DNA from: Betaproteobacteria bacterium SG8_40
GTDB taxonomy: Bacteria; Pseudomonadota; Gammaproteobacteria; Burkholderiales; Eutrophovitaceae
Length of the DNA stretch: 5,563 nt
Direction: 5' to 3'
Assembly: GCA_001304425.1 (NCBI GenBank)
Contig: LJTS01000213.1
Location: 1 to 5,563, forward strand
In this document: positions 1 to 5,563 of the stretch, piece after piece
How positions within the stretch are numbered: position 1 is the first letter of the stretch
Layout: every line of letters starts with the position of its first letter
The notes under the pieces: generated by a model
What the model saw: only the letters and a program-made list of their open reading frames with translations
The model's database searches: none
Told to the model about the DNA's origin: nothing
Translations under genes and position numbers: made by a program

Positions 1-1248
1 TGGGAACAGGAAACCGGTTGCAAGATCAAGGTCGTCGAAGTTCCCACCTCCGAGATGTTCACCAAGATCATGCAGGAGTATCGCGCCAATACCGGGGCGT
101 ATGACGCGCTCAATGTGATACCGGCGTGGATGCCCGACCTGGCGCAGGCCGGGGCGCTCGAGCAACTCGATTCCTATGTTGACAAGTACGGTTACCGCGG
201 TGAATTGCAGACCATTGCAGCCACCTATCGTGATAACCAGATGACCGTTGACGGCAAGATTTACGGGTTCCCGGACGATGGCGATGTGTTCCTCATGTAT
301 TACCGCAAGGACATCTTCGCCAGGGACGATCTGAAGAAAGCCTACAAGGAAAAGTTCGGGCGCGACCTCGCGGTGCCGACGACATGGGAGCAGTTCATCG
401 AAGTCGGCCAGTTCCTGACCGACGCGCTGAAAAGCGAAGGCGTCTACGGCGCGTCAATGTTCCGCGAACCGGGCTACGGCAACTTCATGTTCCAGGAACG
501 CTTCCGCAATGAAGGCGGCAAGTTCTTCGATGCCAACATGAAGGCGACGATCAACGGTCCGGAAGGTCTGAAGGTCTTCAACGACTGGCTCACGGAAAAC
601 AAGTTCATGCCTGCGGGCGTCGAGAAGTTCGGCTTTGTCGAGAACCTTGCCGTGTTCGTCAAAGGCGAATCCGCCATGACGATCTCATGGCCGCCTTATG
701 GCCGGTTCGCGGCCGGCTATCTGGCGAACGAAGAAGCGCTGGCATGGGTGCCGAAGACACAAATCGCGGACAAGGTCGGATACGCGCTGCCGCCGGGTGG
801 CCACCCTGAGCTGGCCGCCGGTTTCGCCCTCTCGGTTGCCTCCACCTCGAAGAACAAGGAAGCGGCCTATCTGTTCATCCAGTGGCTCAACAGCGAGGAA
901 ATCAGTAACGAGCGGGTGCAGTTGCCGTACGCGCTGCGGGATCCGTTCCGTGACTCGCATTTCACCAACCCGGGCTATATGGCGCTGTGGCCGGATGCCA
1001 AGGACTATCTGGCTGCCCTTGGCGACGCCGCTCAAACCGGCCTTCTCGATCTTTCCCTGATCCAGACCGACAAGTACGAAGAAGCGCTGCGCCAGGGTAT
1101 CAGCAGGCTGTGGGCCGGCGATGATCCGCAAGCCATCCTCGACAAGATCGCTGCCGATTGGGATGCGGTCACCGAAAAAGTTGGCGTGGACAAACAACGC
1201 GCTGTCTACGAGTCCTGGGCGGCGAAGTCGGGCGCATATCCGAACTGA
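1..1248 (+). CDS. CUT1-family sugar ABC transporter substrate-binding protein, 5'-truncated by window edge
   Basis: Periplasmic solute receptor that hands its ligand to the membrane permeases encoded next. The frame is open from base 1, giving 415 visible residues before the TGA at 1246-1248; the ATG at 55 is internal, because the family-like segment WEQETGCKIKVVEV precedes it. About 30-70 N-terminal residues, including any signal peptide, are missing to the left, judging from the usual 420-450+ residue family length. Hallmarks of extracellular solute-binding family 1 (window residue numbers): KIYGFPDDGD at 86-95, then MYYRKDIF at 99-106 (the common 'LYYNKDLF' block); FVKGESAM at 219-226 with W230 just after; and the C-lobe helix SKNKEAAYLFIQWL at 283-296. 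A hairpin terminator follows the gene, and the permeases come after it. Family assignment is firm. The ligand is unknown; an apiose-related compound is only inferred from the gene at the right end. Confidence 0.93.
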   Translation, partial: WEQETGCKIKVVEVPTSEMFTKIMQEYRANTGAYDALNVIPAWMPDLAQAGALEQLDSYVDKYGYRGELQTIAATYRDNQMTVDGKIYGFPDDGDVFLMYYRKDIFARDDLKKAYKEKFGRDLAVPTTWEQFIEVGQFLTDALKSEGVYGASMFREPGYGNFMFQERFRNEGGKFFDANMKATINGPEGLKVFNDWLTENKFMPAGVEKFGFVENLAVFVKGESAMTISWPPYGRFAAGYLANEEALAWVPKTQIADKVGYALPPGGHPELAAGFALSVASTSKNKEAAYLFIQWLNSEEISNERVQLPYALRDPFRDSHFTNPGYMALWPDAKDYLAALGDAAQTGLLDLSLIQTDKYEEALRQGISRLWAGDDPQAILDKIAADWDAVTEKVGVDKQRAVYESWAAKSGAYPN

Positions 1249-1334
1249 CCCGGCACGGGCATAGACCATCGGGAGGCTTGCGGCGCCGGAAGTCAGTTGA
1301 AGCGGTGCTTCCTTGGTTCCAGTAGTCTGATCAG

Positions 1335-1361
1335 AGGCGGGCGCCAGCCCGCCTTTGTTTT
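1335..1361 (+). terminator. Rho-independent terminator or read-through attenuator after the binding-protein gene
   Basis: A perfect 8-bp stem, AGGCGGGC (1335-1342) pairing with GCCCGCCT (1347-1354), closes a 4-base loop GCCA and is followed at once by TTGTTTT (1355-1361). Stem strength and the U-rich tail match intrinsic terminators. It lies 86 bases after the binding-protein stop and 49 bases before the permease start. Since all genes are co-oriented and I see no convincing promoter between the hairpin and 1404, it probably acts as a partial terminator that leaves more binding-protein mRNA than permease mRNA, an arrangement common in binding-protein-dependent ABC operons. Confidence 0.82.
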
Positions 1362-1392
1362 CGTTATGCTTCATCGGGACAAGCAAACCATT

Positions 1393-1397
1393 GGGAG
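1393..1397 (+). promoter_or_regulatory. Ribosome binding site that decides the permease 1 start
   Basis: GGGAG at 1393-1397 lies 6 bases before GTG at 1404, 3 bases before TTG at 1401, and 27 bases before the first in-frame ATG at 1425. Spacing favours GTG 1404 and makes ATG 1425 unlikely, since no purine-rich motif sits just upstream of it. Confidence 0.6.
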
Positions 1398-1403
1398 ACG
1401 TTG

Positions 1404-2300
1404 GTGTCGGCTGCCGGCGCATTGATGAAACCGCGATTCAGCGACAAGAGTTTCAGATATCAGTTGATCGCGCCGTCGATCTTCGTTTTGTTGCTCATCG
1501 GCGTATTCCCGCTGGTTTACCTGCTGGTCGCGAGCTTCCAGGGCATCACGATGATCGACAACGACACCAGTTTCCACGGTGTCAGCAACTATGCGGCGCT
1601 GTTTGGCGATACCCGGTTGTGGGAAGCGCTGTTGCATACGATACTTTTCACGGCAATTGCCCTGCCCCTGGAATTGGTTCTTGGCTTGATGATGGCGCAG
1701 CTGTTCATCGACCACATGCCGGGCCGCCAGGTATTCGTCGCCCTGCTCGTGCTGCCGGTCGTCATCGCCCCCATCGTTTCGGGTGCCACCTGGTCATTGA
1801 TGTTCGACAACCGCTTCGGCCCGGTCAACCAGGTGATCGGCTGGATTACCGGAGAAGAAGCTACCTTGTTGTGGACCATCAGCCCCGACCTGGTCTATCC
1901 GGCGATCCTCGCAGCCGAAGTATGGCAGTGGACACCGTTCATGTTCCTGCTGCTGCTGGCCGCTTTGTCGGCAGTGGACAAGTCGCAACTGGAGGCCGCG
2001 TCGATCGATGGCGCCGGCTACTGGAGGATATTCTTCCGGATCGTGCTGCCGGCAATCTGGCCGGTCATGGCCGTGGCCGTTCTGATTCGGGGGCTGGATC
2101 TGTTCCGCCTGTTCGATGTCGTCTGGGCGCTCACTCGCGGCGGGCCCGGCACCATGACCGAGACCATTTCGATTTTTACTTACGTGAAGGGATTTCAGCA
2201 GTTTGAGACGAGCTATACCGCGGCAGTCGCCTTGCTCATCATCATATTGTTGTCTGTTGTGGTGATCCTCGCCCTCAGGAGAGTGGGGTTGGCACGATGA
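1404..2300 (+). CDS. CUT1 sugar ABC transporter permease, MalF/UgpA-like
   Basis: Inner-membrane channel subunit of 298 residues, at the normal length for MalF-type permeases that lack the large periplasmic insert of E. coli MalF. Six hydrophobic segments are visible at roughly residues 21-45, 75-102, 111-134, 163-191, 216-242 and 269-291. The cytoplasmic ATPase-docking EAA loop is canonical: LEAASIDGAGYWRIFFRIVLP, with E197-A198-A199 and D202-G203. The later segment RGLDLFRLFDVVWALTRGGP is also typical of this subunit class. I chose the GTG at 1404 because GGGAG lies 6 bases upstream; TTG 1401 or ATG 1425 would change the length by one or seven residues. The stop TGA (2298-2300) overlaps the next start as ATGA, implying translational coupling and a heterodimeric channel with the following permease. 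Substrate is not readable from the sequence. Confidence 0.93.
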   Translation: MSAAGALMKPRFSDKSFRYQLIAPSIFVLLLIGVFPLVYLLVASFQGITMIDNDTSFHGVSNYAALFGDTRLWEALLHTILFTAIALPLELVLGLMMAQLFIDHMPGRQVFVALLVLPVVIAPIVSGATWSLMFDNRFGPVNQVIGWITGEEATLLWTISPDLVYPAILAAEVWQWTPFMFLLLLAALSAVDKSQLEAASIDGAGYWRIFFRIVLPAIWPVMAVAVLIRGLDLFRLFDVVWALTRGGPGTMTETISIFTYVKGFQQFETSYTAAVALLIIILLSVVVILALRRVGLAR

Positions 2301-3127
2301 AGCTCTCGCAACGCCGGAACATGCGCCTGGCATTGCGGTATGTTGCCGCGACCTTGTTGACCCTGTTCTTTCTGTTCCCCATCTACTGGCTGTTCATGAT
2401 TTCGTTCAAGACGGCCGACGAAATCTATGCCTACCCGCCGGTATGGTGGCCTTCGAGCATCCAGTTCAGCAACTACCTGGTATTGTTCAAGGACGGCGAC
2501 GCGGCAACGGTTGGAAACAGCCTGATCGTCGCCGGCGTCAGTACCGTGATCGCAATGTTTCTTGGCACTATCTGCGCCTACAGCCTTGCCCGCTTCAGGA
2601 CCGGGGGCGAGAACCTGGCGAACTGGATTATTTCGCAGAGAATGGTGCCGCCAATCGCAGTTGTCTTTCCGATCTTCCTGCTGTACGTCTGGTTCGGCTG
2701 GGTTGATACCTACTTCGGGCTCATTCTCCTCTATACCGCATTCAATCTTCCTTATGTCATCTGGATGATGCGCGGCTACATTCTCGACATTCCGATTGCG
2801 CTCGAACAGGCTGCTCTGGTCGATGGCTACACGCGCTGGCAGGTGCTCTGGAAGGTAGTGTTTCCGATGTGTCGCGCCGGTTTGTTCGCGACCGCGATTT
2901 TCACGTTTGTCTTTGCCTGGAATGATTTCATTTTCGCCCTGGTATTGACGAGGACCGAGGTCGCCACTTATACGGTACAGGTCACCCACTATTTCGGCGG
3001 CCAGTCCAACTTCTGGGGGAAAATCTCCGCAATGTCAGTGCTGGGAACGCTGCCGATCTTCATCGTCGTTGCGTTCATGCAAAAGTATCTGGTGCGCGGC
3101 ATTTCACTCGGGGCGGTCAAAGGATGA
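2297..3127 (+). CDS. CUT1 sugar ABC transporter permease, MalG/UgpE-like
   Basis: Second inner-membrane channel subunit, 276 residues, the usual MalG-type length. Six membrane segments are visible at about residues 14-36, 70-98, 109-133, 139-160, 190-215 and 243-263. The EAA loop reads EQAALVDGYTRWQVLWKVVFP from E170, with D176-G177; aligned to EEAAxxDG, the usual second Glu is Gln171. The FAWNDFIFALVLT block at 206-218 and the C-terminus RGISLGAVKG are characteristic of MalG-family proteins. The start ATG at 2297 overlaps the upstream stop by four bases (ATGA). A Shine-Dalgarno-like AGGAGAG at 2277-2283 and GGGG at 2285-2288 lie inside the upstream gene, the latter with 8-base spacing. It should pair with the preceding permease, and the pair should bind the ATPase encoded at 3260. 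Family is certain; substrate is not. Confidence 0.94.
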   Translation: MKLSQRRNMRLALRYVAATLLTLFFLFPIYWLFMISFKTADEIYAYPPVWWPSSIQFSNYLVLFKDGDAATVGNSLIVAGVSTVIAMFLGTICAYSLARFRTGGENLANWIISQRMVPPIAVVFPIFLLYVWFGWVDTYFGLILLYTAFNLPYVIWMMRGYILDIPIALEQAALVDGYTRWQVLWKVVFPMCRAGLFATAIFTFVFAWNDFIFALVLTRTEVATYTVQVTHYFGGQSNFWGKISAMSVLGTLPIFIVVAFMQKYLVRGISLGAVKG

Positions 3128-3186
3128 CCCTGGCTTCGCACACGAACCCGAACCGGCAATACTTCCGGCGCCCTGCACCCGGTCGC

Positions 3187-3218
3187 ATTGCGCCGGCAAT
3201 GTACGGGTGCCGCGCAAT
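3187..3218 (+). other. Intergenic stem-loop between permease 2 and the ATPase gene
   Basis: ATTGCG (3187-3192) pairs with CGCAAT (3213-3218), and CGGCA (3194-3198) pairs with TGCCG (3208-3212). C3193 bulges and the 9-base loop is 3199-3207. This makes 11 base pairs, mostly G-C in the upper part. No T-run follows (TCCACTGAC), so an intrinsic terminator is unlikely. It could protect the permease mRNA 3' end, mark a processing point, or be an operator-like inverted repeat. It sits inside the 132-base gap 3128-3259, which otherwise holds no gene or clear promoter that I can see. Confidence 0.5.
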
Positions 3219-3259
3219 TCCACTGACAAACAATCCTGAATATGCCGGGATGCAAAGCA

Positions 3260-4360
3260 ATGGCTGATCTGAAGATAACCGGGCTCCACAAATACTATGG
3301 CTCGATGCACGCCGTGCGCGGCATCGACCTCGAAATCCCCGCTGGCGAATTCACGGTCCTCGTCGGCCAGTCCGGTTGCGGCAAGAGCACGCTGTTGCGG
3401 ACAATTGCCGGGCTCGAAGACATCAGCAGCGGCACCATCGAAATCGCCGGTGAAGTCGTCAACGATCTGGCACCGCGGGATCGCGATATTGCCATGGTGT
3501 TCCAGAACTACGCCCTTTACCCGTACATGAGGGTGTACGACAACATTGCTTTCGGTTTGCGGGCGCGCAAGACACCCAAACAGGAGATCGAGGAAAAAGT
3601 TCAGCGCGCGGCGCGGATGCTTGCCATCGACCATCTCCTCGACCGATATCCGCGCCAGTTGTCCGGCGGACAGTTGCAAAGGGTGGCGATCGGTCGCGCG
3701 GTTGTGCGCAACGCGCGGCTGTATCTGTTTGACGAACCGCTATCCAACCTGGACGCGCAACTCCGCGATGAAATGCGCGGGGAAATCAAGCGCCTTCACC
3801 AGGAGCTGGATAAAACCATGATCTACGTCACGCACGATCAGATCGAGGCGATGACGATGGCGGATCGCATCGTGCTGCTGCGCGACGGACGCATCGAACA
3901 GGCCGGCTCCCCTCTCGATTTATACGAACGCCCGGCAACAAAGTATGTCGCCGGCTTTCTTGGCTCCCCGTCGATGAACTTCATCCCGGCGCAACTCGTT
4001 TCACAGGACAACGGTCTTGCGGTGCGTCTTTCCGACGGTGCCCTGCTATCGTTACCCGCAGACCGTGGCAACCGTTTCAGCCGGCACCGCGACAGGGAAG
4101 TGACGCTCGGTGTTCGGCCCGAACACATCAGCCGGGCCGCGGACGATGCCTTGCGGCCCGGCGTGGTCTGCCACGAAGTCACCATTGACCTCGTGCAACC
4201 GACGGGGTCGCGCACCTACGCAACGTTTCTGCTCGGTGGCGTGGAAACGGTTGCGGAACTCAAGGCGCACGATGTGTCGGCGCCAAATGAAACAGTGAAG
4301 CTGGCATTGGACATGAATCGTGTCGTGCTCATCGACCCGGCTTCGGAAGAGGTCTTGTAG
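3260..4360 (+). CDS. Sugar ABC transporter ATP-binding protein, MalK/UgpC family
   Basis: Cytoplasmic ATPase of 366 residues that powers import through the two upstream permeases as a homodimer. All motifs are present (numbering from ATG 3260): Walker A GQSGCGKST at 36-44, Q-loop Q82 in VFQNYALYP, signature LSGGQ at 134-138, Walker B YLFDEP at 155-160, D-loop SNLDA at 162-166, and H-loop H192 in YVTHDQ. The segment GFLGSPSMNF and the GVRPEH block at 284-289 mark the C-terminal OB/TOBE-like domain of CUT1 ATPases, where MalK-type regulatory contacts lie. I preferred ATG 3260 (MADLKITGL) because GGGA at 3247-3250 gives a 9-base spacing; the in-frame ATG at 3242 would add six residues and lacks a visible ribosome binding site. 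It is separated from the permeases by a 132-base gap with a stem-loop. Such ATPases can serve several transporters, but linkage makes this one the natural partner here. Confidence 0.95.
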   Translation: MADLKITGLHKYYGSMHAVRGIDLEIPAGEFTVLVGQSGCGKSTLLRTIAGLEDISSGTIEIAGEVVNDLAPRDRDIAMVFQNYALYPYMRVYDNIAFGLRARKTPKQEIEEKVQRAARMLAIDHLLDRYPRQLSGGQLQRVAIGRAVVRNARLYLFDEPLSNLDAQLRDEMRGEIKRLHQELDKTMIYVTHDQIEAMTMADRIVLLRDGRIEQAGSPLDLYERPATKYVAGFLGSPSMNFIPAQLVSQDNGLAVRLSDGALLSLPADRGNRFSRHRDREVTLGVRPEHISRAADDALRPGVVCHEVTIDLVQPTGSRTYATFLLGGVETVAELKAHDVSAPNETVKLALDMNRVVLIDPASEEVL

Positions 4361-4420
4361 TACGGATTGCTTCCGGGTGTCGCCATGCAACGGTACATGC
4401 TTCGGCTATACATTGAATCT

Positions 4421-4443
4421 GCAAGCGCACCTTGCGCGTTTTT
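4421..4443 (+). terminator. Possible weak terminator/attenuator just upstream of the lactonase-like gene
   Basis: Two mutually exclusive small hairpins share this stretch: GCAAG (4421-4425) with CTTGC (4431-4435), and GCGCA (4425-4429) with TGCGC (4433-4437). The second is followed after one G by five T residues (4439-4443). The stems are only 5 bp, so this is weaker than the element at 1335. It lies right before the ribosome binding site of the next gene, so partial attenuation or an effect on translation initiation is as plausible as termination. Confidence 0.38.
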
Positions 4444-4447
4444 GATC

Positions 4448-4453
4448 GGAGGA
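4448..4453 (+). promoter_or_regulatory. Strong ribosome binding site for the lactonase-like gene
   Basis: GGAGGA at 4448-4453 is a near-perfect Shine-Dalgarno sequence 8 bases before the ATG at 4462. It fixes this start and is the strongest such site in the window, suggesting efficient translation of the enzyme. Confidence 0.8.
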
Positions 4454-4461
4454 ATCGAGCG

Positions 4462-5563
4462 ATGAAATCTTCACCAGTTTCCACGAGTGTGATTCTGTGT
4501 GGCACCAGGCAGGAAGACGTTGTGGGGCGGGTACTGAAGGCCGGGCCAATGGAAGTCGAACTCGACAACGGCCAGCTACGCTATCTGAAGATACACGGCG
4601 TCGAAGTGCTGCGGGCGATCGGCTTCCTGGTTCGGGACGAGAACTGGGGAACCTACATCCCGAAAATCACCGGGCTGAAGATCAGCGAAAGCAAGAAGGG
4701 CTTCTCTGTGAGCTTTCACGCCGTATGCAAGCGTCCGGGACAGGAAATCGCATACGATGCCGTGATAGAAGGTGATTCCGAGGGCAATCTGGAATTCACC
4801 GGTACGGCCATTCCGAAGACGGATTTCCTGACCGCGCGGACAGGGTTTGTTGTGCTGCATCCGCTCAAGGGCGTTGCCGGTGAGCCGGTTGTCGCGGTAC
4901 ACGTTGACGGCGCCATCGACAACTCGAAATTCCCGCCGCTGATCAACCCGATCCAGCCTTTCCTCAACCTGCGTTCGCTCTCCCATCAAGTGCTTCCGGG
5001 GCTGACGGCCACGGTCCGCATGGAAGGCGATACGTTCGAGACCGAGGATCACCGCAACTGGACCGATGCGTCCTTCAAGACCTACGTCAGGCCTTTGGCG
5101 CTGCCCTGGCCCTACACGCTGAAGGCCGGCGAACCGGTCAAGCAGGCAGTCAAGGTCACGTTATCGGGAAGAAGCGCAAGCGCGGGCCGCGCCGGATCAG
5201 GAGGAGTGGTCAGTATCGCGCTCGGCAAACCGATGCGTGACGGGTTGCTGCCGGTCGGTTTCGGCGTGCCCGCAGAGGAGATCGACCACGCGATCCGCCA
5301 TCTAGATCTCGTCAGGCATGCCGGACCGCGCATCCTGCAGTGCCATTTCGATCCACGAGAAAAACATGGGTTGAAGGAACTGTATGGCTATCGGGTGCTG
5401 GCTGATGCCACCGGTGCAGACGTCGTGCTCGAGGTGATCGTGACCGGCGTGGAAACCTACAAGCAGGAACTGCGCACCATCTCGAAACTCGTCGCCGAAG
5501 CCGGGCTGAAACTGTCAGCCCTGGCCGTATGCCCGGAAGGTGACTTGAAATCGGTGTTGCCCG
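4462..5563 (+). CDS. apnL: Probable D-apionate lactonase (ApnL family), N-terminal part, 3'-truncated by window edge
   Basis: By family knowledge, ApnL hydrolyses D-apionolactone to D-apionate, following oxidation of D-apiose in apiose catabolism. The frame is open for 367 codons to the right edge; family members are, from memory, about 600 or more residues, so the C-terminal part is missing. There is no signal peptide or membrane segment, so it should be cytoplasmic. An N-terminal beta-rich domain spans about residues 20-235, with blocks VRDENWGTY (57-65), TGFVVLHPLKGVAGEPV (127-143), RMEGDTFETEDHRNW (186-200) and KTYVRPLALPWPYTL (206-220) that I recognise from this family. A Gly/Ser/Ala-rich linker at 235-248 leads into an alternating strand-helix region from about 262, consistent with the start of a TIM-barrel domain (ILQCHF near 291-296; VVLEVIVTG at 321-329). 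Catalytic residues cannot be assigned. It lies 101 bases after the ATPase gene. The call rests on remembered family motifs; another lactonase or a glycoside-hydrolase-like protein is the alternative. Confidence 0.62.
   Translation, partial: MKSSPVSTSVILCGTRQEDVVGRVLKAGPMEVELDNGQLRYLKIHGVEVLRAIGFLVRDENWGTYIPKITGLKISESKKGFSVSFHAVCKRPGQEIAYDAVIEGDSEGNLEFTGTAIPKTDFLTARTGFVVLHPLKGVAGEPVVAVHVDGAIDNSKFPPLINPIQPFLNLRSLSHQVLPGLTATVRMEGDTFETEDHRNWTDASFKTYVRPLALPWPYTLKAGEPVKQAVKVTLSGRSASAGRAGSGGVVSIALGKPMRDGLLPVGFGVPAEEIDHAIRHLDLVRHAGPRILQCHFDPREKHGLKELYGYRVLADATGADVVLEVIVTGVETYKQELRTISKLVAEAGLKLSALAVCPEGDLKSVLP

Noticed and set aside
1249..1311. Short hairpins CCCG/CGGG (1249-1259) and GAAGC/GCTTC (1299-1311) after the binding-protein stop
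   Set aside because: Stems of four and five pairs with three-base loops and no T-tract; the terminator at 1335 is far more convincing.
685..1422. Long minus-strand open frame (245 codons) opposite the binding-protein gene
   Set aside because: It overlaps a convincing family-1 binding-protein gene, spans the intergenic terminator, and its translation is Arg/Pro/Gly-rich without any recognisable domain; a typical antisense shadow in GC-rich DNA.
1355..2206. Plus-strand open frame (283 codons) overlapping permease 1 in another frame
   Set aside because: The overlapping frame encodes a textbook EAA-loop permease, while this one gives an Arg/Gly-rich sequence with no family features.
2213..2989. 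Minus-strand open frame (258 codons) opposite the MalG-like permease
   Set aside because: Its composition (many D, E, Q, H, R) mirrors a hydrophobic membrane protein read on the other strand; no motif and no ribosome binding site support it.
3153..3200. Exact 8-base direct repeat CCGGCAAT at 3153-3160 and 3193-3200
   Set aside because: Forty bases apart in GC-rich DNA and only eight bases long; the second copy is part of the stem-loop, so chance is the simplest explanation.
3104..3679. Minus-strand open frame (191 codons) over the ATPase N-terminus
   Set aside because: It lies opposite the Walker A and Q-loop coding region, which must be coding on the plus strand; no independent support.
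4384..4412. Possible sigma-70 promoter with TATACA at 4407-4412
   Set aside because: The matching -35 position (CATGCA at 4384-4389) resembles the consensus poorly, so I could not support a separate promoter for the enzyme gene.

Overview
The window is one plus-strand gene cluster from a GC-rich bacterium with a strong G/C bias at third codon positions. Protein families and codon use fit Pseudomonadota (alpha- or betaproteobacterial soil or plant-associated lineages), but nothing here fixes the genus. All five genes read left to right. There are no RNA genes, insertion sequences, CRISPR arrays or phage genes, and no gene-free stretch reaches 300 bases.

Layout: (1) 1-1248 is the 3' part of a periplasmic sugar-binding protein gene of the CUT1 (maltose/glycerol-phosphate type) ABC family; its start and signal peptide lie left of the window. 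(2) 1249-1403 is a 155-base gap with a clear hairpin-plus-T-tract terminator or attenuator. (3) 1404-2300 and 2297-3127 are two inner-membrane permease genes (MalF-like, then MalG-like) overlapping by ATGA. (4) 3128-3259 is a 132-base gap with an 11-bp imperfect stem-loop and no T-tract. (5) 3260-4360 encodes a MalK/UgpC-type ATPase with all nucleotide-binding motifs and a C-terminal regulatory-type domain. (6) 4361-4461 is a 101-base gap with a small hairpin, T-tract and strong ribosome binding site. (7) From 4462 to the right edge runs the N-terminal 367 codons of a cytoplasmic protein that I recognise, with moderate confidence, as a D-apionate lactonase (ApnL family).

How it fits together: the binding protein captures a solute in the periplasm, the permease pair and ATPase import it, and the lactonase-type enzyme probably acts on an oxidised form of it in the cytoplasm. 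If the ApnL call is right, the most economical reading is import of D-apiose, an apiose derivative or apionate, with a dehydrogenase and further apionate-catabolic genes expected just outside the window. The transporter's substrate cannot be read from the sequence and is inferred only from this neighbour. The most notable non-coding pattern is that each of the three gaps between non-overlapping genes carries a hairpin, which suggests tuning of the relative amounts of binding protein, permeases, ATPase and enzyme.
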